DNA from: Umezawaea sp042738955
GTDB taxonomy: Bacteria; Actinomycetota; Actinomycetes; Mycobacteriales; Pseudonocardiaceae
Direction: 5' to 3'
DNA length: 64,000 bases
Assembly: GCF_042738955.1 (NCBI RefSeq)
Contig: NZ_JBHYHC010000026.1
Location: forward strand, 1 to 64,000
Below the pieces are notes generated by a model that worked only from the letters and a program-made list of their open reading frames with translations, searched no databases and had not been told where the DNA came from. Made by a program: the position numbers and the translations under genes. Each line of letters starts with the position of its first letter. Within the stretch, counting starts at the first letter, position 1. This document shows positions 43,609 to 51,820 of the stretch, piece by piece.

Positions 43609-44999
43609 CCGTCACGCCGGTCGGCGAGTTCCGGGTCGTAGCCCGCGTCCACGAGCAACTCGGCGGTCCCGGTGCGCAGCGGCGCACCCGGCACCGCGCG
43701 CCGGTCAGGGCCTGGCCGCCAGACCTCGTTGCTGACGACCTGGGAGCCCTCGGCATCCACGACTTCGCGGATCGAGGAGACCACCCGTCGCCCGTCCTCG
43801 CCGCGGGGCTTGTCGAGGTGCACCACGAAGTGCAGGGCGTTGGCGACCAGGATGTTCGTCGCTTCGACCGGGAGCCGCTCGGGACCCTGCACGGCGTAGG
43901 CGGCGAGCTTGGTGAACGCCCCACGGCTGGAGCTGCTGTGCAGCGTGCCCATCGAGCCGTCGTTGCCCATCGACATGACGTTGGTCAACGGGATCACCTC
44001 GGGGCCGCGGACCTCGCCGACGATGACGCGTTCCGGGGACATGCGCAGCGACTGCCACACGAGGTCGGACAAGGAGATTCGCCCTTGACCCTCGACGTTC
44101 GGCTCGCGGGCTTGGAGCGCGACCACATCCGGGTGCGCTGCGGGGTCCTCGCCCAGGCCGAGCTCGTAGACGTCCTCGATGGTGACCAACCGCTCCCACG
44201 GCGGAATCGCGGAAGCGAGGGCACGCAGCATCGTGGTCTTGCCGATCGCGGTTCCGCCGGTGACCAGGATGTTGCGCTTGGCGCGCACCAGCGACGCCAG
44301 GAAGTTCTCCAAGGCGAGGTCGACCGTGCCGCGCTCACGGAGTTCGGCGAGGGTGGCTCGCGCGAACCGGTGGCGGCGGATGGAGACGGAAGGTCGTGCC
44401 GCGACGGCCATGATCGCGGACACGCGTTCGCCACCGGGCAGCTGGAAGTTGACGATGGGTGATCCGCGGTCGAAGCGGCGTTCTTCCAGACCGCTCCGAG
44501 CGGCGAGGTCCCGGATGAGGTCGACGAGCTCTGCGTCCGATCCCACCACTGGAGCGACGCGGGCCCGACGTCCGTCCGCGTACTTGACGAAGACCCTGTC
44601 GCCGTTGATGTTCACGTTCTCGATCAAGGGATCCGCCAGCAGCGGCTCCAGGCCGGCGAGACCGAAGACCTCGTCCAGGACGGCCGCGATCACCCGGTGC
44701 TCGACGTCAGCCGGGACCACCATCCCGCCCGCCGCGGTGTTGTGGAGCTCGGTCTGGGCGTGTGCCTCCGCAGCGTCCTGCAGGATCGATTCGGCCAGCC
44801 GATGACGTTGTTCCGAGGTCATCGGGGCGCTTCCAGCGCTTTCGTCCGCCTTGATGCGGTCGCCGAGCCGCGTGGACAGCTCATCCCGGAGCCGTTGGCG
44901 AAGGCGATCGACTGCCGCAGCGTGCCCCGCAGGGCGGTGGGGCAGCTCAGTGAGACCGGAAAGGTTCTGAAGAATTGCCGTGCCGTTGTTCGAGGTCAT
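43593..44999 (-). CDS. tadA: TadA/CpaF-type secretion ATPase
   Basis: This 468-residue protein has the CpaF layout: a helical N-terminus, PLIENVNINGDRVFVKYADG, then Walker A GGTAIGKTT near residues 245-253. The Asp box is LVTIEDVYELGL, Walker B-like elements follow, and RVIVGEVRGPEVI and GSMGTLHSSS close the domain. The Walker A has AI where GA is usual (GGTGAGKTT), a small deviation that keeps the Lys-Thr-Thr. This hexameric ATPase powers Flp pilus assembly at the inner membrane. It overlaps both tadZ (ATGA) and tadB. Confidence 0.9.
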   Translation of the reverse strand: MTSNNGTAILQNLSGLTELPHRPAGHAAAVDRLRQRLRDELSTRLGDRIKADESAGSAPMTSEQRHRLAESILQDAAEAHAQTELHNTAAGGMVVPADVEHRVIAAVLDEVFGLAGLEPLLADPLIENVNINGDRVFVKYADGRRARVAPVVGSDAELVDLIRDLAARSGLEERRFDRGSPIVNFQLPGGERVSAIMAVAARPSVSIRRHRFARATLAELRERGTVDLALENFLASLVRAKRNILVTGGTAIGKTTMLRALASAIPPWERLVTIEDVYELGLGEDPAAHPDVVALQAREPNVEGQGRISLSDLVWQSLRMSPERVIVGEVRGPEVIPLTNVMSMGNDGSMGTLHSSSSRGAFTKLAAYAVQGPERLPVEATNILVANALHFVVHLDKPRGEDGRRVVSSIREVVDAEGSQVVSNEVWRPGPDRRAVPGAPLRTGTAELLVDAGYDPELADRRDGWWAP

Positions 45000-45802
45000 G
45001 ACGTCCCGCCGTTCCGGATCGCTGCGGCAAGCGGTTGGCTCGTGAACCGAGCCGGCGGCACGCGTGAGCTTCTGGTCGGATCGGCGTACCGGTGGGCGTG
45101 GACGTTCGCCGCGATCTTCGCTGCCGCACGTCCCACCGCTGATCGGCTCGGCCCGTGTCGCCGGTTGCCTCGGCCTCCGAGTACCGCGGCGCCCTTGTCG
45201 TCACGGGGGACGCGGCCGAGCACCGGGATGCCGAGAACGCGGGAAACCTCGGCGTCTGAGTACCCATCGCCGACCAAGACGAGGCACGGCCTGCGCGACC
45301 ACGTTTGAGCGATGTGGAGCTTGAGAGCCACGTGAGCCAGCTCGTCGTCGTGCGGCCGGACGAGCAGGAGCATCGTGTCCGCGCTGCGGATGATCGGCAG
45401 TGCGGGCGAGTCGGGATCGACGCGGCCGCAGTCGGCGATGACCGTTGTGCCCGCTCGGCTCGCCGCGCTGCGCAGAGGCGAAGGGGTGTAGGCGGCCAGC
45501 ACGGAGAGCGCGGCGCGCGACTGCTCCGCGCCTGCGGGACCGAGCACGACCCGCAGGTCGGAGGAGAGCCGTTGCACGTGCTGTCCAAGCAGATCCGGAT
45601 CTCCACCGTGACCGCGGGCAGCCGCGGCGAGGCTGACCAAACCCGGCGACTCGGCGAGGCGGAATCGTGCGGCGAGGTCTCCGCCGGAGGGGTCGGCCTC
45701 GACGACGATGGGGCTTTCCTGCGTGGGCCAACGCGCCCCGAGCGCTGTGGCGAACGTGGTCGTCCCCGGTGAACCCTTGAGCGAGCAGACGGTTACGAGC
45801 AT
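44996..45802 (-). CDS. tadZ: TadZ/CpaE-like MinD-family protein
   Basis: This 268-residue protein starts MLVTVCSLKGSPGTTTFATA, a deviant Walker A of the ParA/MinD kind (KGSPGTTT). IVVEADPSGGDLAARF, TTVIADCGRVDPDSPAL and MLLLVRPHDDELAHV follow. TadZ proteins place the Tad machinery in the cell. In actinobacteria they are often short and lack a receiver domain, as here. The start touches the stop of the SAF-domain gene (TGATG), and the 3' end overlaps tadA by four bases. Confidence 0.8.
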   Translation of the reverse strand: MLVTVCSLKGSPGTTTFATALGARWPTQESPIVVEADPSGGDLAARFRLAESPGLVSLAAAARGHGGDPDLLGQHVQRLSSDLRVVLGPAGAEQSRAALSVLAAYTPSPLRSAASRAGTTVIADCGRVDPDSPALPIIRSADTMLLLVRPHDDELAHVALKLHIAQTWSRRPCLVLVGDGYSDAEVSRVLGIPVLGRVPRDDKGAAVLGGRGNRRHGPSRSAVGRAAAKIAANVHAHRYADPTRSSRVPPARFTSQPLAAAIRNGGTS

Positions 45803-46503
45803 CAGCGTCCACCCCCCGAAATGCTCACGACGCTGAGTTGCCCAGCCGGAGCCGACGCCAGCGCTCGGGCGTCAGGCTCGGGGAGTTGGAGCGTCAGGAC
45901 CGTGGTCTGCTCGGCCTCACGGTCGGCGATCGCGGCCACGACCGCGGTCCACGATGGGGCTTGTCCGCTTGAGGCGCCGGTTGTCTGGGGTGCGGCCGCG
46001 AGCACGGCCACCGTGGTGCCGAGGGTCAGGTCTGGCGGGAACTGGCCGGGCTTCAGACCCACCGCAGCCATCGCTTGGCCCCTGGCGGGGATCCGAGTCG
46101 CGCCGAGGACCGAGCGCGTCACCAGCGAGCCGGCGGGCATGCTGAACGCCGCTGGTTGGCCGATGATCGTCGACATCGCGGATGCGTGGACCAGCTCCAG
46201 CGTGGAGTCGGCGGACAAGCTGACCTGCTTGAGGTCTTGCAGCGTCAAGATCTGACCGACTGCTACCGGGTGCGCGAGCACCAGTACGTCCTCTCGGTCG
46301 CCGAGGTGTGCGCCGGCGAGTACTCCGCCGGCGGCGCACGCCGCGATCAACAGGATCCCGAGCAGCAGGAGGGGAACCTTCCGTCGGCTTCTGCCGCTGA
46401 AGCGCGAGAAGTTCTTCGCCGCCTGCTCGCGGCCCGCCCAAGCGCCTGGCAGCGCTCGGTCCTTGGCCGTCGAATGAGGTGTGGTGGGAGCCGAAGCGAT
46501 CAT
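45802..46503 (-). CDS. SAF-domain (CpaB/RcpC-like) envelope protein
   Basis: This 233-residue protein has a cytoplasmic basic start, one membrane helix (VPLLLLGILLIAACAAGGVL) and a SAF domain: VLVLAHPVAVGQILTLQDLK, ILTLQDLKQVSLS, AFSMPAGSLVTRSVLG. CpaB/RcpC proteins carry the same domain and help build the Tad channel. The ATG at 46503 is chosen because AAGGAGG lies eight bases upstream. It couples to tadZ by a one-base overlap. Confidence 0.75.
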   Translation of the reverse strand: MIASAPTTPHSTAKDRALPGAWAGREQAAKNFSRFSGRSRRKVPLLLLGILLIAACAAGGVLAGAHLGDREDVLVLAHPVAVGQILTLQDLKQVSLSADSTLELVHASAMSTIIGQPAAFSMPAGSLVTRSVLGATRIPARGQAMAAVGLKPGQFPPDLTLGTTVAVLAAAPQTTGASSGQAPSWTAVVAAIADREAEQTTVLTLQLPEPDARALASAPAGQLSVVSISGGGR

Positions 46504-46608
46504 GATCAGCCTCCTTCTGGCACGACGCCATCGCGACGCGTCGGCCAAGCGGTCGACGCACCTTGGGGTTCGATTCGAAAACTCGCCTTCAGCGGCGAGG
46601 GGGACCGG

Positions 46609-47466
46609 TCAGCCGCTCGCGATGGCTTGGACCTCGGCCACACGGAACGACGTCGAGGTCGACATCGCCATGTTCGGGAACGTCCCGGTTTGACCTGCTC
46701 CCGACCAGTTCACGGTCCAGCTCACCGTCGCGGTCACGGGGAAGGCGTCCTCGGGCTGGCCGGAAGACGAGGTGCGGAAGGTGTAGCCGCAGTCCGGCGA
46801 CTCCGCCGCAGGGTCGCCGCCTGTCGGGAAGGCCGAGCCCGCTGTCTCGCAGACGAGCGAACCGCCGTCCCCCATGGACCAGGTGACCGAGGTGGGCGTT
46901 GCCACCGCGGTGACCGAAACCCCTGGCACGCCTGCGGTCGCGGTCACCTGCTGCCAACCGCCTTCGAGCCAGAGCCAGGTCGGCAGGTTCACCAACTGCT
47001 CGTTCGACGGGCTGGCCGCGATCACGACCTCGGGCAGGCGCAACCTGTTTCGTGCCATCTGCGCTACCTGGGCGGGTGTCAGCGTCGGCGTGGCCTCGGC
47101 ACCCTTCGCGATCCACACAGGCCCATGGGAGTCCGGGTCCTTGCCGTCGGGCGAGCACAGCACCATGAACCAGCCACCTTCGCCTGCGGGTTGCTGTCCA
47201 GCGGGATCCTTGTAGTCGACCGGCACGTTGCGGCAATCCGGCCCGTCGGAAGCGACGTGGTCTCCACCTGGCACGGTGCCCGCGGAGTTGTGTCCCGGCG
47301 ACTCCACCCCGTTGTGGCCGATCACCCCTGCGCCGAGCTCGCAGCCGGGACGCGGGAGCTGCCCGCAGGCGACGTCTCCCCAGATGTCGTCGGCCCGTGC
47401 CGGGGCATCGCCCGCGAGCGCGACGACGACCGTCAACGAGGCCAGAAAACACACCGGCTTCAACAT
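46609..47466 (-). CDS. Secreted protein of the tad locus
   Basis: This 285-residue protein has an N-terminal signal peptide (MLKPVCFLASLTVVVALAGD, then APARADD). An exported region with several cysteines (VACGQLPRPGCELG, GPDCRNVP) follows, then beta-rich segments: VPGVSVTAVATPTSVTWSMG looks PKD-like, and VTATVSWTVNWSGAGQTG follows. Similar proteins are often found at this position in actinobacterial tad loci and are usually unnamed. It overlaps the upstream lipoprotein gene by seven bases. It may be a wall-side part of the machinery or a pilus-associated surface protein; the role is unknown. Confidence 0.6.
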   Translation of the reverse strand: MLKPVCFLASLTVVVALAGDAPARADDIWGDVACGQLPRPGCELGAGVIGHNGVESPGHNSAGTVPGGDHVASDGPDCRNVPVDYKDPAGQQPAGEGGWFMVLCSPDGKDPDSHGPVWIAKGAEATPTLTPAQVAQMARNRLRLPEVVIAASPSNEQLVNLPTWLWLEGGWQQVTATAGVPGVSVTAVATPTSVTWSMGDGGSLVCETAGSAFPTGGDPAAESPDCGYTFRTSSSGQPEDAFPVTATVSWTVNWSGAGQTGTFPNMAMSTSTSFRVAEVQAIASG

Positions 47467-48041
47467 GAGCCCAGCCCTCCCACCGCGAAGCGGGTGACCC
47501 GCCATGAGCCGTCGGGCTGCTTCTTGACCTCCGCGGTGATCGTGCGGCGCCCGCCGGGGCTGTCGTTGAGCAGCCGGTCTGTGCCCTTGAGGTACTTCAA
47601 CGAGTTCGTGCTGTCGCCGCAGTCGGCGACCATGACCACGGAAGGCGATTCCACGGGATCCGTGCTGGAGACACGAGGAGCGTTCAACGGACGCCCTCTC
47701 GTCACGACCCCGCCGAGGTTGTCGGTGTACAGGCTCCTGGTGATCACGGACAGGGCGTCGCCGGTCGCGAACGACGAGAGCGCCGGTGACTGCCAGTCCG
47801 AGGTCTCCCCCGCCGATGCCATCTCCCGCCACATGCCGAGGTAGGTCTCGATCGCCTGCTCGCCCGCTGCTCGCGCTGGGTCTGGTGCCGGTGTGGACGC
47901 CTCTGGGGTGGTGGAGGCGTCCACACCGGTCTTGGGGCCCGCCTCGGCGGGCTGGCTGGTGGGTTCGGCGGTGCACGCGGCAGCGGTCGAGAGGAGAAGG
48001 GCGATCGCGACCAGCCGTGTGGAGCCTTGGCGCTTCAGCAC
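47460..48041 (-). CDS. Putative lipoprotein of the tad locus (A)
   Basis: This 193-residue protein starts MLKRQGSTRLVAIALLLSTA and then AACTAEP, a lipobox-like site. A low-complexity linker follows, then a folded domain (QAIETYLGMWREMASAGETS, GVVTRGRPLNAPRV, SWRVTRFAVGG). It is clearly related to the next gene upstream: both share YxGMWxxxA, a G(V/I)xTRG motif, VxxxDC and WRVT(R/Q)FAVG. They look like a duplicated pair of envelope lipoproteins. It overlaps the secreted-protein gene downstream. Confidence 0.65.
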   Translation of the reverse strand: MLKRQGSTRLVAIALLLSTAAACTAEPTSQPAEAGPKTGVDASTTPEASTPAPDPARAAGEQAIETYLGMWREMASAGETSDWQSPALSSFATGDALSVITRSLYTDNLGGVVTRGRPLNAPRVSSTDPVESPSVVMVADCGDSTNSLKYLKGTDRLLNDSPGGRRTITAEVKKQPDGSWRVTRFAVGGLGSC

Positions 48042-48574
48042 GTCCCGACCTCCCCCACGGCGAACTGGGTGACGCGCCAGGTCTTGTCGGCTTGGTGCTC
48101 GACCTGGGCCGTGACCGACCGCCTACCGTTGTCGATCTCCTCGGCGAGCTCGCCGTCGATCCGGTACTTCGCGACGCTCGTCCGGTCGCTGCAGTCGAAG
48201 ATCCCGATCACGGAAGGCCGGAGCGCGGAATCCACGGAGAAGACCTCCGGATCGCTCGCTGGCATCCCCCTCGTGAAGATCCCGTTGGCGCGGTCGGTTC
48301 CCACGGCCCTGGTGAGCGTCTCCAGCGCTTCATCTGTCGCGTACTGGGCGATGGCGGACAAGTCGCGGTCCGAAGTCGTGGCGGCCCTGGCGGCTTCCTC
48401 CCACATGCCGACGTAGGCGCCGATCGCGTTCCTCTTGGCAGCGACGTTCATGTCGGGCGGGGCGGGCGTGCCGCAGGCGGTCAGCACCATCATGACGAAG
48501 CTGATCGCCATGCCCTTGCCGCGCATCAGGTCCTGTTCCAGGGCCCGGTCGTCGGTCTTGATCGGAAAGCACAT
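48035..48574 (-). CDS. Putative lipoprotein of the tad locus (B)
   Basis: This 179-residue protein has a hydrophobic segment ISFVMMVLTACGTP, a good lipobox with Cys34. GAYVGMWEEAARAATTSDRD, GIFTRGMPASDPEV, VIGIFDCSDR and WRVTQFAVGE follow. It is a paralogue of the adjacent gene, with the same segment order. GGGGG precedes ATG 48574; a start at 48526 would shorten the leader. It overlaps the other lipoprotein gene by seven bases. Confidence 0.65.
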   Translation of the reverse strand: MCFPIKTDDRALEQDLMRGKGMAISFVMMVLTACGTPAPPDMNVAAKRNAIGAYVGMWEEAARAATTSDRDLSAIAQYATDEALETLTRAVGTDRANGIFTRGMPASDPEVFSVDSALRPSVIGIFDCSDRTSVAKYRIDGELAEEIDNGRRSVTAQVEHQADKTWRVTQFAVGEVGTC

Positions 48575-48601
48575 TTCAACCCCCTGGTTGGTGCGGAGGA
48601 G

Positions 48602-49258
48602 CTAGGAGAGGAGGAGCGCGAAGAGCGCGCCGCCGACGATGGCCGGGCCCATGGCGAACTGGTCGTGCGCGGCGATGCGTCTGCACGCCAGCAAGAGGGT
48701 CGCGGCGGCAGCGGCCAGCACGAACGACATCAAGACACCCACGAAGACCTCGTGCCAACCGATCCACCCGAGGTACAAGCCGACGGTGCCGAAGAGCGTG
48801 ACGTCGCCACCCCCGAGTCCCGGCGAGAAACCGACCGCCAGCGCCAAGGCCAGGAAGCCGACCACGATCGACGCCAGCACCGCCCGCACGAGTGGCGCGA
48901 AGTCGGCCTGTCCGGCGGAGGCCAAGCCCAGCAGGACGACACCACCGAGGTAAGCGGCTCCGACGACGCTGCGCGGCAGCAATCGGCATTCCCAGTCGAT
49001 TAACGTGAGCACGATTCCGATCTGCACGAGCCAGCACAACGCGGGAAGCGCTTCGGAATCGGTGAATCGGATGGCCATCACCACGGATGACGCACTCGCC
49101 ACGACCGAAATGGTGACGATTCGCCAAACCTGGTGCGATCCCCTGTCCGACAACCAGCACCCGACTCGAGAGTGACTCGTCCGCACGTCATCTATCACAT
49201 TCACCAAGACCGGCCCAGCCGCTATCCCAAGGATTCCCCATACCGTGTAAACAGGCAC
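48602..49258 (-). CDS. Prepilin peptidase (TadV/CpaA-type)
   Basis: This 218-residue membrane protein has about six or seven helices. The two active-site aspartates of A24 peptidases are visible: LIDWECRLLPRSVV and GLGGGDVTLFG. It should cut the Flp pilin and TadE-like pseudopilins after their Gly. The GTG at 49258 is chosen because a perfect GAGGAGG lies five bases upstream; ATG 49276 and the open frame further up are alternatives. It is the first gene of the - strand tad set and divergent from the NB-ARC regulator. Confidence 0.8.
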   Translation of the reverse strand: MPVYTVWGILGIAAGPVLVNVIDDVRTSHSRVGCWLSDRGSHQVWRIVTISVVASASSVVMAIRFTDSEALPALCWLVQIGIVLTLIDWECRLLPRSVVGAAYLGGVVLLGLASAGQADFAPLVRAVLASIVVGFLALALAVGFSPGLGGGDVTLFGTVGLYLGWIGWHEVFVGVLMSFVLAAAAATLLLACRRIAAHDQFAMGPAIVGGALFALLLS

Positions 49259-49366
49259 AACAACCTCCTCTGACATGGGGTGACACTGGGTCAACACAGG
49301 CTTGCCAGTCAGGTGACCATTCACCCGAACAGGGCTTCGTCCACGTGAATCGCCAGACGAGTCCTG

Positions 49367-51796
49367 ATGAACCGGCATATGCTCGACCTCTCGTACCGGC
49401 GGAGTGGACAGCAACTGATCTCAACTACGAGTGTCGGGATCGACTGGGGGATTGAACAGGGGGACGGTGTATTCGCTTTGAGCCGAATAACGAATAACGA
49501 CAAAAACTCGGCAACCTCGGTCGTCGGGTCCGAAGTACGCGCGTTGCGCAACGCCGCAGGCCTCTCGCTCGCCGACCTGGCGAAGCTCTGCCACTTCAGC
49601 GTCGGGCACATCTCCAACGTGGAGCACGGCACCAAACCGGCCTCCATGGACTTCGCGCGGGCGTGCGACGAGGCGTTGGAGACCGGCGGGAAGCTGGTCG
49701 GTTTGCTCGCCGCCCAACTCCAGCGCGCTCAGCCACAGGGCGTGAAGCCCGCGCAACTTCCACCGCTGCGACGGCTCGTGGGACGGGTCGAGTTGATGCG
49801 GACGCTGCAGGCCACCCTGGACCGCGATCGGCTCGACCTCGTCAACTCGACGACCGCTCAACTCATCGCGCTGGACGGCCCGGCCGGAGTCGGCAAGACC
49901 ACGATCGCGGTCGGCTTGGCCCACCTGGTCAAGAACCGCTTCCCCGACGGGGTCCTGTTCGTCGACCTGCGCGGCTACGCCCCCGGCGATCGCCCGATCG
50001 ACACGAACGACGTCCTGGAGGACTTCCTGCGCGTGCTCGGAGTCCGGACGTCGGACATCCCGTCGACGCCGGATCGCCGGTCGGCCATGTTGCGCTCGGT
50101 CCTTGCCGGGGCTCGACTGCTGCTCGTGCTGGACAACGCGGCCAACATCGAGCAGGTCCGTCCTCTCATCCCCGCCGCGGCCGGGTGTGCCGTCATCGTG
50201 ACCAGCCGACGGAGGTTGTCCGGTCTGGCGGTCTACGACGGCGCGCACCACATGACGGTCGAGCCGTTCAAGGACAACGAGTCGCTCGCTCTTCTTCGCG
50301 ATGTCATCGGTGCCGAGCGGGTCAACGCGGAGCCGGAGGCCGCGGAACGGATAGTCGCCTTCTGCAGCGGCCTGCCCATCGCCCTTCGGGTCGCTGCCGA
50401 GCGCATCGCCGGACACAGGCACCTGACCTTGACGGCGTTGGCCGACGAGTTGGCGGACGTAGACCGACGTCTGGACGCCCTTTCGCCGCACGACGCGAAC
50501 GAGGCGGTCCGTGCGGTGTTCTCCTGGTCCGTCCGTGCCCTCAATCCCCAGGCCGCCCGCCTGTTCACGCTGCTGAGCCTTCACCCCGGCAAGCACTTCG
50601 GTGTCGAAGCGGCTGCCGCGCTTGCAGGAAGCGACCTCGTGGAGACGGCCCGCCTGCTCGACGTCCTGTGCAGCGGCCACCTCTTGGAAGAGGACTCCTT
50701 GCGGCGCTACCACTTCCACGACCTGCTGCGGGCTTACGCGGCGGAGCGAGTAGCGGTGGACGAGCCCTCGACCGAGGTGTCGAAGTCCGTGAGCCGCATG
50801 CTGTGCTGGTACCAGCTCGCCGCTCAGACGGCGAGCGCGGTCATGTCGCCTCAACGCCCACAGGAGCCCCTGGACCACTGCGAGGACATCGCCCACCTCC
50901 GGCCGGTGTTCGGCTCGGCGGCCGACGCCCGCCGGTGGAGCGAAGTCGAGCTGCGCAACGTGGCGAGCGCGGCCATGCGTGCCGCCGAGTTGGACGTCCA
51001 AGAGGTCGCGCTGGGCCTGCCCGTGGTGCTCGCCGACTTCCTGTACTGGCGCAAGCCCTGGACGGCGTGGATGCGTCCGCTGGCGGCCTGCCTCGCGGTG
51101 GCGCACAGGGTCGGTGATCTGGCGGCCCAGGCGTGGATTCTGAACAACCTGGGCAACGCCCACCTCGATCAGCGGCGGATCGAGGACGCCTCGACCTGCT
51201 ACGCGGAGGCCCTCGACCTCCGTCGGCGGACCAACGACGCCCGCGGGCAGCTGTGGAGCCACATCGGGCTCGGCCGCGCGCTCCAAGCCTGCGGACAGGA
51301 CGAGCCCGCGGCGCTCCACTACGTGCAGGCCCAACGCATCAGCGCCGAGCTGAACGACCGCTGGGCGTGGGCGATCACCACCACGTACATCGGCGACACC
51401 CACCGCGCCCGAGGGCAGCACGCGAACGCGCTGCACGAGCTGGAACAAGGTGTCGCGTTGCTGCACGAGCTCGGCGACCAAGTGGCCGAGAGCTGTGCGC
51501 TGGACAAGATCGCCGACGTTCACCGCGACCGCGGCGACTGGGCGGCTGCCCTGGAGTATCTGAACCGCGCCTTGGCCTTCAGCTCCAGCACGGACGACCA
51601 GTGGGGCAGGGCCAGGACACTGCAGAAGCTGGGTCACGTCCACCTGGAACTCGGCGATCAGCGGTCTGCTCGGTCCACGTGGAAGGAGGCGCTCCAGCAC
51701 TTCGAAGAACTAGGCGATTGGCGAGCCCTCGACGTCCAAGCGGACCTCGACGCCCTGGATCTCACAGCCGCGGGCACCCCTCGGCGAGCAGGATGA
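49367..51796 (+). CDS. XRE-NB-ARC-TPR (STAND) regulator
   Basis: This 809-residue protein has an XRE helix-turn-helix (VRALRNAAGLSLADLAKLCH) and an NB-ARC ATPase: Walker A DGPAGVGKTT near residues 170-180, LLLVLDNAANIEQVRPLIPA, CAVIVTSRRRLSGL. A winged helix and about five tetratricopeptide repeats follow (LNNLGNAHLDQRRIEDASTC, ALDKIADVHRDRGDWAAALE). This is the AfsR/STAND-type layout with the XRE domain in place of a SARP. Such proteins switch on transcription after ATP-driven assembly. The true start may be downstream of 49367, because the first 40 residues are not family-like. It is divergent from the tad locus, so it might control it, but it lies next to an FAD oxidase as well. Confidence 0.8.
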   Translation: MNRHMLDLSYRRSGQQLISTTSVGIDWGIEQGDGVFALSRITNNDKNSATSVVGSEVRALRNAAGLSLADLAKLCHFSVGHISNVEHGTKPASMDFARACDEALETGGKLVGLLAAQLQRAQPQGVKPAQLPPLRRLVGRVELMRTLQATLDRDRLDLVNSTTAQLIALDGPAGVGKTTIAVGLAHLVKNRFPDGVLFVDLRGYAPGDRPIDTNDVLEDFLRVLGVRTSDIPSTPDRRSAMLRSVLAGARLLLVLDNAANIEQVRPLIPAAAGCAVIVTSRRRLSGLAVYDGAHHMTVEPFKDNESLALLRDVIGAERVNAEPEAAERIVAFCSGLPIALRVAAERIAGHRHLTLTALADELADVDRRLDALSPHDANEAVRAVFSWSVRALNPQAARLFTLLSLHPGKHFGVEAAAALAGSDLVETARLLDVLCSGHLLEEDSLRRYHFHDLLRAYAAERVAVDEPSTEVSKSVSRMLCWYQLAAQTASAVMSPQRPQEPLDHCEDIAHLRPVFGSAADARRWSEVELRNVASAAMRAAELDVQEVALGLPVVLADFLYWRKPWTAWMRPLAACLAVAHRVGDLAAQAWILNNLGNAHLDQRRIEDASTCYAEALDLRRRTNDARGQLWSHIGLGRALQACGQDEPAALHYVQAQRISAELNDRWAWAITTTYIGDTHRARGQHANALHELEQGVALLHELGDQVAESCALDKIADVHRDRGDWAAALEYLNRALAFSSSTDDQWGRARTLQKLGHVHLELGDQRSARSTWKEALQHFEELGDWRALDVQADLDALDLTAAGTPRRAG

Positions 51797-51820
51797 CCAA
51801 CGACATGACCAGGAGAGTCC

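Noticed and set aside
49421..51700. 759-residue - strand open frame opposite the NB-ARC regulator
   Set aside because: Low-complexity shadow of the NB-ARC/TPR gene, without motifs.
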